64,000 nucleotides of DNA, taken from positions 372,001-436,000 of the forward strand of contig NZ_WJYO01000005.1 of the NCBI RefSeq assembly GCF_010994095.1, written 5' to 3'. Each line of letters opens with the position of its first letter. Position 1 is the stretch's first letter. Shown here in pieces: positions 24,646 to 32,333 of this stretch. The stretch is from Mumia xiangluensis (GTDB lineage Bacteria > Actinomycetota > Actinomycetes > Propionibacteriales > Nocardioidaceae). The notes under the pieces were generated by a model. It was not told the origin of the DNA, did no database searches, and saw nothing but the letters and a program-made list of their open reading frames with translations. Position numbers and translations under genes: made by a program.

Positions 24646-25002
24646 TCACGTAGGGCCTTCGGCGTCCCAGACCCGCGCGTAGAAGTCAGAGACGAGCGAC
24701 CAGATCCGCATTAGGCCATCCTCGACAGACGCTATCTCGTCGGCGTGCTCTCCGATGACGACGAACTCGTGCGGGATGAGGCGACCGGCGGTGTCTCGCC
24801 GACCCTCGGGATCTGGGAACCGCAGCGCCACGGAGGTGCCAACGCGGTGACAAAGCGCCGGTTCGTCGTTGTGGCCGGCAAATGCCCGGTCATATTCCGC
24901 GAGTGGATCGGCCAAACCACCGTCCAGGAGAAATCGAAACCCCCACGTGCGACCCCGAGTGGCCCAGAGGAGCCATCCGTTGCTGTCCTTGGCGAGATTC
25001 AC
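24646..25002 (-). CDS. Small partner protein of the TRAFAC GTPase (unknown)
   Basis: The product is 118 aa with a GTG start overlapping the stop of the GTPase gene (GTGA at 24999-25002). I do not recognise the family. It is acidic and tryptophan-rich ('NGWLLWATRGRTWGFRFLLDG', 'GLMRIWSLVSDFYARVW'), with no signal or membrane segment. Position implies it works with the GTPase, perhaps as effector or regulator. Confidence 0.6.
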   Translation of the reverse strand: MNLAKDSNGWLLWATRGRTWGFRFLLDGGLADPLAEYDRAFAGHNDEPALCHRVGTSVALRFPDPEGRRDTAGRLIPHEFVVIGEHADEIASVEDGLMRIWSLVSDFYARVWDAEGPT

Positions 25003-26204
25003 TTGAGGCTCCGGATGAACAGCTTGTCCGTAACGGCCTGGTCGAGGTCCAACCTGAACTGGGTAAGCATTGCCGTGAGGTAGTCGCGCTTCTCACGCGC
25101 GGCTGAATTGATCTCACGCAATTGTGTCTCGCTCAGCTTGACCGCGGCGACTAGTGCAGGCAGAGCGACCTTGGCGAGCGGACCGACCTTCGGAACCTTG
25201 GCCACCAACTTGTCAACCTGCAGGAACCTCCCACCCAGGAGAGCGACAGCCAAGACCTCGGCTCCGTCGGCCAAGGAGTCGAGCACCCTCCGCGGGATCT
25301 CCATGCGCTCGCTCCACTGGACTCGCCGCTCGAGTGGAAGCACGGAAGCTACAGGAAGGATCAGATCGAGTCCCACCTGCTGAGTCACGTTAATCTCCAC
25401 GGGCGCGGAGTCGGCGGGAGATAGCTCGAACTTGGCCGAGGATAAGAGCATGAAGTCCTCGCCAATAGACAGCGCGCCGGGGGTCTCAAGCACGCCCTGA
25501 ATCGCCTCACGCAGCCTGTCGACGTCATCGTTCGCCTTGCGGATCACGAGGTCACGGAACGTCTGGACAGTCCAATCGGGGAGGAGGTCCGCTTTCGAGA
25601 GCGCCAAAATCCAGATGCGGGGGAATTCTGTAAGACGAGCTTCGTCGGCCAAAAGATCTTCCTTCAGCCGTAGTACGCCTTGCCGAAAGTTCGTGAGGAG
25701 CAACGTCAGGTACCGCTCCTCATGCCCCTCGTAGTCCAAGAGCTTCTGGCCATCGACCAAGAACAGGGCGACGTCGGAGCGCAACAGCGATCTAAAGGTG
25801 TCGATGCGTCGATTCGCCTCCTCATCGGTCGAAGGCGATTCCTCGAACCATTCGCCCGGATAGTCGTGCCAGGCAAGCCGCAGCGTATCGAACGCTCGCT
25901 TCTTCGAAGCTGGGTTGTCGCCACTCTTGAGCTTCACTGAGAAGTAGTAGGTCGTGGATTCGAATCGAGTGGCAAGCGGTGCTTTGGTGTCATCCCTCAT
26001 GCCGAGGTAGTTCTGAAGGAGCCGGTTGCCTTGACCTGTGTCTTCAGCCACCAGGTCCCAGAGATCGTTCGATTTCGCGCCCGCCTGTGCAGGACCGTAG
26101 AACGAGGAGACCAAGACGGTCTTACCCGAGCCACTCTCGCCGAATACTGCGATGTGCTGCTCCCGGACCCTGGGGTATTTGGCCATGGCGGGAACGTACC
26201 TCAT
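24999..26204 (-). CDS. TRAFAC-clade (double-GTPase type) GTPase
   Basis: The product is 401 aa from the ATG at 26204 (MRYVPAMAKY) or 395 aa from 26186. G1 is 'AVFGESGSGKTVLVSSF', G3-like 'WHDYPGEWFE', G4-like 'ILALSKADLLPDW'. 'RSDVALFLVDGQKL' lies between. This pattern fits the TRAFAC GTPases of the DO-GTPase type found in bacterial conflict systems. The C-terminal 100 residues ('VLAVALLGGRFLQVDKLVAK..LAKVALPALVAA') are hydrophobic and may contact membrane. An open frame continues further upstream but reads through a decayed gene and is not part of it. Confidence 0.75.
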   Translation of the reverse strand: MRYVPAMAKYPRVREQHIAVFGESGSGKTVLVSSFYGPAQAGAKSNDLWDLVAEDTGQGNRLLQNYLGMRDDTKAPLATRFESTTYYFSVKLKSGDNPASKKRAFDTLRLAWHDYPGEWFEESPSTDEEANRRIDTFRSLLRSDVALFLVDGQKLLDYEGHEERYLTLLLTNFRQGVLRLKEDLLADEARLTEFPRIWILALSKADLLPDWTVQTFRDLVIRKANDDVDRLREAIQGVLETPGALSIGEDFMLLSSAKFELSPADSAPVEINVTQQVGLDLILPVASVLPLERRVQWSERMEIPRRVLDSLADGAEVLAVALLGGRFLQVDKLVAKVPKVGPLAKVALPALVAAVKLSETQLREINSAAREKRDYLTAMLTQFRLDLDQAVTDKLFIRSLK

Positions 26205-26208
26205 CCAT

Positions 26209-26654
26209 TCAGTGCGAGCGGGCGATCCGCCGAGCAGCCAGTCGAGTCCCGGTAGAGGGGTAGGGCAGCGCGGTCGCCGAGGTGGTCCAGGCAGCGGCAG
26301 CCTCGACGCCCGCGGAGTCGGGCAGCGACAGTTGCGCGATCGGCTGCAGTCGCTCGGTCGTACCGTCGGGCGCGGTCGTCCCCCGCCGCCAGCGACCTCA
26401 GGGCGACGACGTCCGCTGTCCGCTTCTTGAGCTGCACGTCCACCTGGCGTGCGCGGTGCGCCGTCGACCTCCGCCATCGCAGTACCGAGCGCCTTCGTCG
26501 ACCCGACTAGCTGTACCCGGCCATCAGGTTGGTGGCAGTCGGCTGATCGGCGGCTTGCCTCCGAGTGCGCCAGCGCGTCGTACAGCTTGCTCGGTTCCTC
26601 GTTGAGGATCTGGCCGAGCTCCCCGTATGACAGGAGGGGCCGGAAGTTCTCCAT
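26209..26654 (-). pseudogene. Frameshifted remnant of a third gene of the GTPase locus
   Basis: Protein-like stretches occur in different minus-strand frames: 'MENFRPLLSYGELGQILNEE' and 'SKLYDALA' from 26654, then 'QAADQPTATNLMAGYS' with a stop, then 'TTERLQPIAQLSLPDSAGV' and 'TALPYPSTGTRLAARRIARSH' ending in TGA at 26211-26209, 4 nt before the GTPase ATG. Frame switches and an internal stop show decay. The family is not recognised. Composition outside these stretches is arginine/proline-rich shadow sequence. Confidence 0.6.
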
Positions 26655-26695
26655 CGGCGGCTTCGCCCTAGCGCATGACCTCCTTGGCGCCGTGC

Positions 26696-26714
26696 GTCAT
26701 GCTAACGTCATGAC
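26696..26714 (+). promoter_or_regulatory. Inverted-repeat operator before the vapB-like gene
   Basis: GTCATG (26696-26701) and CATGAC (26709-26714) form a perfect dyad around CTAACGT, which itself looks like a -10 element (TAACGT). It directly abuts the antitoxin start codon. Ribbon-helix-helix antitoxins normally bind such dyads to autoregulate; that this one does is inferred. Confidence 0.5.
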
Positions 26715-26948
26715 GTGGCGATGCTTCAGCTCAAACGGCTTCCGGACGACCTCCATGCCGCACTGCGCGAGCGTGCCGAGGCCGAGGATCTGTCGATGAG
26801 CGATTTCGTCATCCGCTTGCTGCGGGCTGAGCTCGCGGTCCCGTCACGCCGCGCGTGGCTCGACGACGTCGCCAGCCACCGGCCCGAGGAGCCGCTCGGG
26901 CTCGACATCGAGCAGGTGATGGACGACGTACGTGAGTCCGAGCGGTGA
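26715..26948 (+). CDS. FitA/VapB-like ribbon-helix-helix antitoxin
   Basis: The product is 77 aa from GTG (ATG at 26721 is also possible). 'AMLQLKRLPDDLHAALRERAEAEDLSMSDFVIRLLRAEL' is the RHH/Arc-type DNA-binding half used by FitA-class antitoxins. The C-terminal tail ('LDDVASHRPEEPLGLDIEQVMDDVRESER') is acidic, suited to occupy the toxin's active site. It overlaps the toxin gene by 4 nt (GTGA), so the pair is coupled. Confidence 0.88.
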   Translation: MAMLQLKRLPDDLHAALRERAEAEDLSMSDFVIRLLRAELAVPSRRAWLDDVASHRPEEPLGLDIEQVMDDVRESER

Positions 26949-27337
26949 TCGTCCTCGACGCGAGCGCCGTGGTCGATCTGCTTGCTGGTACGACGCGCGC
27001 GCCGCAGGTTGAGCGCCGACTCGCGAAGGACGATATGTGGGTGGCGCCGGAACTGCTGGTGGTCGAGGTGGTCTCCGCGCTCGCGCGGTTGGAACGCGGA
27101 CGCGACCTGTCGCCGCGAGTCGCACGCCAGGCGATGGACGACTTTGCCACGATGCCGATCCGGCTCCTCGGGAATCAACCCCTCGCGGCGGCTGCGTGGC
27201 TATGGCGGACGTCGACCCGGGCTGCCGACGCGTTCTACCTCGCGTGCGCAGCCGCTGTCGGCGCCCCGCTGGTGACGACGGACGGCCGTCTCGCTCGCGG
27301 TGCGCCGGACGGTGCGCAGGTCGAGGTCATCGGCTGA
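26945..27337 (+). CDS. VapC-type PIN-domain toxin
   Basis: The product is 130 aa with a GTG start overlapping the antitoxin stop. Four PIN acidic residues are visible: 'VLDASAVVDLL' (D), 'LLVVEVVSAL' (E), 'RAADAFYLACAA' (D) and 'LVTTDGRLAR' (D). PIN toxins are Mg-dependent ribonucleases cleaving tRNA or rRNA; the target cannot be predicted here. The 115 nt after it hold no gene except the ribosome-binding site (GGAAGGA) of the next one. Confidence 0.9.
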   Translation: MIVLDASAVVDLLAGTTRAPQVERRLAKDDMWVAPELLVVEVVSALARLERGRDLSPRVARQAMDDFATMPIRLLGNQPLAAAAWLWRTSTRAADAFYLACAAAVGAPLVTTDGRLARGAPDGAQVEVIG

Positions 27338-27452
27338 CCGACGACGCTCGCGATGGTTCCTGCGATGACACAGAGGTGTTGATACATATCGCGGACAAAA
27401 CGCCAGCGCTCCCCCTAGCGTCGAAGAGAGAGCGGCTACGGAAGGACGACCG

Positions 27453-29999
27453 ATGGAAGCCATCAACACCGCTGGCCTGAGGTTCATGATCGATGCGCCG
27501 GTTGTCCATCCGGCTCCCCTCGCCGCTCTCACCGCCGAGGCATGGGTGCGCCCAGCAGGCCTCGACCAGGTCAACGGCGCGTACCCGCTCGCCGTGACGC
27601 TCGCTGCCTGGCCCAGCGTGGCAGTCGGAGTCAGGGCTACAGCGCAGGGAACAGCTCGCTGGACCCTGTTCGTCGGCGACATCAACACCGCCACGCCGGT
27701 CAGCGCCGCTGAGACAGCCTTCGACGGCACCGGCCATGGCCCCGGGCACGGGTTCAACACAGGCGTCGAGCTGCCGATGAGCGAACGATGGGTCAGGGTG
27801 TCGATTGGCGTGGACAGCGGCGTGGTGGAGGTATTCCTCGACGCCGACCTCAAGATCCGAGTCCCCACAGGCATCGCCACCTCCGGGATGAACGTCACCG
27901 GCGTCATGTTCTGCTCGACGTACGGCACGGGCTTCACTGCTACGTGCGATTTCGCCGGCGGCCGGTTCTGGTCCCATCGGCTGACCCAGGCCGAAGTCAG
28001 CTGGTCGGCGAACACCCCACAGCTGGCCGACTACGACTCTGCCCCGGCCGAATGGACGGTGGATCAACCTGAGCCGTGGATCAACCGATGCGGCCCCGCA
28101 GCAACCCAGCCGGTCTCCATCCTGCCCAACGGGAACATCGGCCCGCTGGTGACCACCGCCGACAGCCTCGGACCGATCCCTCAGATCTTCGACACGACGC
28201 CACCCGGTCAGTCCACGCAGCCACCGCCTTCCACCGACGAGCCTGATGTGCCAGATGGAGACCAGGACCGGCTCTTCATCTCCCACACCTTGCCCGACAA
28301 CGTCGTCCACACCGGCCGCCGTGTCGTCGAGCTCGCTGTTCTCCCCGCCGATCACGCGCCGGCGCCGGCACCGGGTCCGCCGCACACCTCCAGGGGTGTC
28401 GCACCGCGATCCACGACGCCAGGCAGCGGACAGCCCTTGGCTGCACCGCTGGGCTCACCACCTCTGAACGACCTTCGGATGCGGTCCATCACGACGAGCG
28501 ACGACTACCAGCCGCCCGCGCGGACGACGCAGACCGAGCAGGACCTCGAGGCGGCGATCCGTACGGGGCAGTCCATCGGGTATCTCGCGCCGACGTCGTT
28601 CCCCCTCATGGCGGGATCGATCGACGCAGTCTCGATGGAGGGGGTCAAGCAGGCTCTGAAGGGTGTCGACGCGCATCTCCTCGCTGCGGCGATGGCCAGT
28701 TCCGGCAGCCAGCTCATCGTCTATCCGACAGCGGAGGGCACCTACTTGTGGAGGCTGGTCCCGAAGCGGACCGCAACTGCTCCACGCCCGAGGCTGTTGT
28801 TCATCGAGACCTACACCCTGACCAGCTTCCTCGGCCGGTACGGCGCAGGTCGGACCCTGAAGACCCTCACGCTCCTGCCGGGGGAGAAGGTCCGCATGCA
28901 GGTCCGCAGCTACCACCGCATGTCGCACACCTCAGCCCGGGCCTCGTCGGTCCTCGACTCGTCCAGCCATGAGGCGGAGTCGGAGTTCGAACGCCTGGCG
29001 ATGCAGGAGGACTCGACGACCAGCGACATCGCCTCCAGCTTCGAGTACCACGCCGACATCGAAGCGCGCGGTGACGCAACGTGGGGCTGGGGGAGCGCAA
29101 GCGTCGACGTGTCCGGCGGCATCAAGGGCAACAGCGCGGCGGACCGAGAGACGTTCGCCAAGTCGACCAGCAACGCCCTCGAGAAGCACACCTCACGGGC
29201 ATCCGCGGCACGCGAGGTGTCCGTCACCACCGCAGACGAGGTCGCGGAAGAGTCGTGGGAGGAGGCGGACAACGAACGCGTCCTGGAGAACATCAACCTC
29301 TCCCGAACCCTCAACTACGTGTTCCGGCAGATGAACCAGGAGTACGTCACGGTCCTCCACCTGACCGACGTGAAGGTCGCCTACTTCGACGGCCTGCGGG
29401 AGTCTCGCGACGAAGTCCCCCTGCACCAGGCCGAGATCCTCATCGACCGCCACGCCGCCAAGCTCGATCCTGTGAGTGCACGCGCCGAGCTCAGGCGCGA
29501 GATCGAGACGCTCCGCGCGATGAGCGCGTCCGCCGGCGACCTTATTGCCACCCGCACGATCCAGGCGCCCGAAACTGACGACCCGGCCCACGTCCACTAC
29601 CGCGTCGACACCAACTACACGAGCACCGTGACCGTCGACGACCAGCCGACGCCGTTCACGGTCCCCGGCGTCGTCCTGTCCACGAGCCGCACCGTCATGC
29701 GGACCGACGGTGTTCTGGTCGACGCATTCACCGGACAGGGCAACGCGCTCGACAGCTACTCGACAACCCTTCAGGAACAAGAAGCACGTCGAGTCACCCT
29801 CGAGAACGACCAGGCCGAGGCCATGACGGCGCTCCTCACCAGAGCCGCCGCGGCAGGTGCGGACGAGCTCACGGGCTACGCCCAGGTGATCGAAGCAGCC
29901 GCGATGCTGCGCCACGGCATGGCTCCGCTCGTCGCGCCATCACCTCTGGCGGTCCCCCCTCTATCGCTCGACGGCAAACCGTCCCCGGTATCCCCATGA
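27453..29999 (+). CDS. Large LamG-like protein coupled to an HNH nuclease
   Basis: The product is 848 aa starting 7 nt after GGAAGGACG. There is no signal peptide or clear membrane helix. Residues about 1-200 read as a LamG/concanavalin-like beta-sandwich ('AEAWVRPAGL', 'RWVRVSIGVDSGVVEVFLDADL', 'GRFWSHRLTQAEV'). A proline-rich linker (about 250-360) follows. Residues about 430-700 are rich in Ser/Thr alternation and helices ('SHTSARASSVLDSSSHEAES', 'SRTLNYVFRQMNQEYVTVLH'), a composition that could suit an oligomeric or pore-type assembly. The family is not recognised. Its stop overlaps the HNH start (ATGA), implying joint function. Confidence 0.7.
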   Translation: MEAINTAGLRFMIDAPVVHPAPLAALTAEAWVRPAGLDQVNGAYPLAVTLAAWPSVAVGVRATAQGTARWTLFVGDINTATPVSAAETAFDGTGHGPGHGFNTGVELPMSERWVRVSIGVDSGVVEVFLDADLKIRVPTGIATSGMNVTGVMFCSTYGTGFTATCDFAGGRFWSHRLTQAEVSWSANTPQLADYDSAPAEWTVDQPEPWINRCGPAATQPVSILPNGNIGPLVTTADSLGPIPQIFDTTPPGQSTQPPPSTDEPDVPDGDQDRLFISHTLPDNVVHTGRRVVELAVLPADHAPAPAPGPPHTSRGVAPRSTTPGSGQPLAAPLGSPPLNDLRMRSITTSDDYQPPARTTQTEQDLEAAIRTGQSIGYLAPTSFPLMAGSIDAVSMEGVKQALKGVDAHLLAAAMASSGSQLIVYPTAEGTYLWRLVPKRTATAPRPRLLFIETYTLTSFLGRYGAGRTLKTLTLLPGEKVRMQVRSYHRMSHTSARASSVLDSSSHEAESEFERLAMQEDSTTSDIASSFEYHADIEARGDATWGWGSASVDVSGGIKGNSAADRETFAKSTSNALEKHTSRASAAREVSVTTADEVAEESWEEADNERVLENINLSRTLNYVFRQMNQEYVTVLHLTDVKVAYFDGLRESRDEVPLHQAEILIDRHAAKLDPVSARAELRREIETLRAMSASAGDLIATRTIQAPETDDPAHVHYRVDTNYTSTVTVDDQPTPFTVPGVVLSTSRTVMRTDGVLVDAFTGQGNALDSYSTTLQEQEARRVTLENDQAEAMTALLTRAAAAGADELTGYAQVIEAAAMLRHGMAPLVAPSPLAVPPLSLDGKPSPVSP

Positions 30000-31228
30000 G
30001 GCCGATCGACCGTCCGCAGCAGACGGTCAAGCGCTACCCAGGGATGAGCTACGCCGTGTACGGGCAGACGCTCGTCAAGACGTTCGGCGCCTATTGCATC
30101 GCCTGCGAGGCGCCGCTTCCGTCCGGGGTTCAGGTCGAGCACCGGTTGGCGCAACAAGATGGCCGAAACGCGACGGCGATGAAGTACGACACCTTCGAGC
30201 TTCAGTACCTCGTCGCGTGCGGTGCCTGCAACAGTCGAAAGTCGGCGAAGGTGGCGACCCTTGCCGACCTCGGAAAGTACCTGTGGCCCGACGCCATCAA
30301 CACCTTCACTGCCTTCCAGTTCGCCAGCAACGGAGCAGTCCTCGCGTACGCCGACCTCGATGCCTTCCGTCAGGACCTCTTCCCAAACAGCAACGTCCGC
30401 CTCGTCGTCGACCAAGCGCTGGCGAAGAGTCTCGAGGATGGTTCGCTGGGCTCTCGCGCCCAGGCGACGATCAACCTCTGGGGCTTCAACAGCATGGACG
30501 TCGGGGCCTTCCGGACCGAAGTCGCCGCGGACATGCGGATGGCCACACGCAAGAGCGCATACGCGGCCGCTGAAGCAGTGGTCACCGAGGTGCCGGCGAT
30601 AGCGGGCACCAGTCCGGCACTGCCTGCCGCGGTCGCGTACGCCATCATCGGAACCGGCTACTGGACGATCTGGCTGCAGCGCTTCCTCCGGCATGGTCGC
30701 ACCGACCTTGTCCAGCGGATGTTCACCGACGCCAGGCTCAAGGAGAGTTTTCCCAGCGCAGCCGACTGTGTCTCGTTCACCGGGGACACCCTCACGCTGA
30801 AGCCGCACGCCGAACCCAAAGCCATCGAGAATTTCCAGGATCAGGCATGGGTCAGCTCGCGAGACTACGTCGAGATGCTCGGGTACGAAGCAGCAGGCAA
30901 ACGAACGTACACAGGACCGTGTCCCAGGATCGGTGGCCGCGGTGGGCCTAAGAAGCGAGGCCGCGACAGCGATGACGACTCCGGCAGCGACGACGACTCG
31001 GGCAGCGATGACGACTCCGGGCTCACCCAGCCGAGCCGGAAGCGGGCCCGCCGACCGGACGAGTCATCGTCTGCAAGCTCCTCCCCAGAGGTTTCCTTCG
31101 CTGACGACTCCTCCGACGACGACATGGATGTCAGCGCGCCGGTGTTGACGTCATCGCCTGCGACCACCCATGTCGCGCTCAGCAACAGCAGGGCCGTGCG
31201 CCGCTCGGACCGCCTCACCAAGCACTGA
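29996..31228 (+). CDS. HNH endonuclease with acidic/basic nuclear-protein-like tail
   Basis: The product is 410 aa. A zinc-supported HNH module occupies residues about 30-85: C34xxC37, E48-H49, then C75xxC78-N79 and lysines. The middle (about 90-315) is an unrecognised helical domain. The tail is unusual: PKKRGR at 318-323, three repeats of DDDSGS (encoded by an 18-bp tandem repeat), RKRARR at about 348-353, and further Ser/Asp clusters ending RRSDRLTKH. The two basic clusters resemble monopartite nuclear localisation signals and the SDDD clusters resemble CK2 sites. It is probably a DNase; its partner is the upstream 848-aa protein. No signal peptide. Confidence 0.75.
   Translation: MRPIDRPQQTVKRYPGMSYAVYGQTLVKTFGAYCIACEAPLPSGVQVEHRLAQQDGRNATAMKYDTFELQYLVACGACNSRKSAKVATLADLGKYLWPDAINTFTAFQFASNGAVLAYADLDAFRQDLFPNSNVRLVVDQALAKSLEDGSLGSRAQATINLWGFNSMDVGAFRTEVAADMRMATRKSAYAAAEAVVTEVPAIAGTSPALPAAVAYAIIGTGYWTIWLQRFLRHGRTDLVQRMFTDARLKESFPSAADCVSFTGDTLTLKPHAEPKAIENFQDQAWVSSRDYVEMLGYEAAGKRTYTGPCPRIGGRGGPKKRGRDSDDDSGSDDDSGSDDDSGLTQPSRKRARRPDESSSASSSPEVSFADDSSDDDMDVSAPVLTSSPATTHVALSNSRAVRRSDRLTKH
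30968..31021 (+). repeat. 18-bp tandem repeat coding the acidic tail
   Basis: AGCGATGACGACTCCGGC is repeated three times in frame (30968-30985, 30986-31003, 31004-31021) with few substitutions. Each unit encodes six residues rich in Asp and Ser. Copy-number change would alter the tail length without breaking the frame. Confidence 0.85.
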
Positions 31229-31318
31229 CCGACCCGGCCACCTCGCTCGCCGCCGGCGACGACGTGTTCGTCTACAAGAGCTGGCTCAGGCGTGATCGTG
31301 TGATATCGCATATCGCGC

Positions 31319-31347
31319 TTGCGCGAAGTTGCGCTAGCGGCGATAGT
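31319..31347 (+). promoter_or_regulatory. Probable promoter of the RpiR regulator gene
   Basis: A -35-like TTGCGC (31319) and -10-like GATAGT (31342) are spaced 17 bp, and the ATG follows 7 nt later, fitting a leaderless transcript. The TTGCGC is repeated 11 bp on, and 'gatatcgcatatcgcg' lies just upstream, so this could also carry the regulator's own operator. Confidence 0.4.
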
Positions 31348-31354
31348 TCTTGTC

Positions 31355-32281
31355 ATGGCTGTGACCTCCGCCACAGAGCAGATCACCCCTGACGGCGTCC
31401 TCACCCGCATGCGCCTCCTCCTCCCGGACCTCCCTGACTCCACCCGCCACACCGCCCAGCGGATCCTCGACGACCCGCGCTCCGCCGTCGCCGGCACGAT
31501 CAACGACCTCGCCGCCAGTGCTGGCACCTCCACGGGCGCTGTCTCCCGCCTCTGCCGGGCACTCGGCCTCGACGGCTACCCGGCACTCCGGGTCAGCGTC
31601 ATCACCGAGGCGGCCGCGACGGCGTACGGGAGCTGGAACGCCGACATCAGCCGCGAGATCGGCCCCAACGACTCGCTCGCCGACGTCGCCCGCACGCTGG
31701 AGGCCGTCCAGGCCCGCGCCGTACACACCACTCTCGCCGGCCTCGACCTCGACGCCGTCGCCGCGGCGGCGGCAGCGATCAGCGGCGCGACCCGCGTCAA
31801 CGTGTACGCCGTCAGTGGCAGTGGCGTGATGGCGCGCGAGCTCGAGCTCCGGCTGAGCCGCATCGGTGTCGCGTGCTGGACGTACGCCGACGTCCACGAC
31901 GGGCTCGTCGCCGCCGCGCAGCTCACCGACCGCGACGTCGCGATTGCCGTCTCGTACTCCGGCGAGACCGACGAGACCCTCGACATGCTCGCCACCGCAC
32001 GCGAGCACGGCGCGCGCACCGTCGCGATCACCGCCGGGCCGCGCTCGCGCCTCGCCCAGCTCGCCGACCACCTCCTCGTCACCGTCGCCGAGGAGACCAC
32101 GTTCCAGGACGGCCCGCTCGCGTCCCGGCACTCCGAGCTTGCCGTCGTCGAGATGCTCTACCTCGCCGTCGGCCAGCACGACTACGACCGCACCGTCCAG
32201 CTCTTGTCCGTGACCGAGCGCGCCGTACGACCGCGCCGACCCGAACGCCGTACCCGCTCCACCCGCACGAACTCACGCTGA
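31355..32281 (+). CDS. MurR/RpiR family transcriptional regulator
   Basis: The product is 308 aa from the ATG at 31355. Residues about 1-85 are an RpiR helix-turn-helix domain ('TINDLAASAGTSTGAVSRLCRALGLDGYPALRV'). Residues about 120-270 are a SIS sugar-phosphate-binding domain ('RVNVYAVSGSGVMARELELRLSRIG', 'VSYSGETDETLDMLATAREHG', 'TVAITAGPRSRLAQLADHLL'). It probably responds to a phosphosugar. It lies 52 nt upstream of the exported glycosidase-like gene and likely controls it. Confidence 0.92.
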   Translation: MAVTSATEQITPDGVLTRMRLLLPDLPDSTRHTAQRILDDPRSAVAGTINDLAASAGTSTGAVSRLCRALGLDGYPALRVSVITEAAATAYGSWNADISREIGPNDSLADVARTLEAVQARAVHTTLAGLDLDAVAAAAAAISGATRVNVYAVSGSGVMARELELRLSRIGVACWTYADVHDGLVAAAQLTDRDVAIAVSYSGETDETLDMLATAREHGARTVAITAGPRSRLAQLADHLLVTVAEETTFQDGPLASRHSELAVVEMLYLAVGQHDYDRTVQLLSVTERAVRPRRPERRTRSTRTNSR

Positions 32282-32333
32282 CCCACGCACGCAGCACAAC
32301 CCGACAGCTCACCCGCTGACCCCTGGAGGAACC

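Noticed and set aside
26205-26654. N-terminal extension of the GTPase reading upstream to 26654
   Set aside because: The in-frame sequence is Arg/Pro-rich and the protein-like segments there lie in other frames; the GTPase fold begins just after the ATG at 26204.
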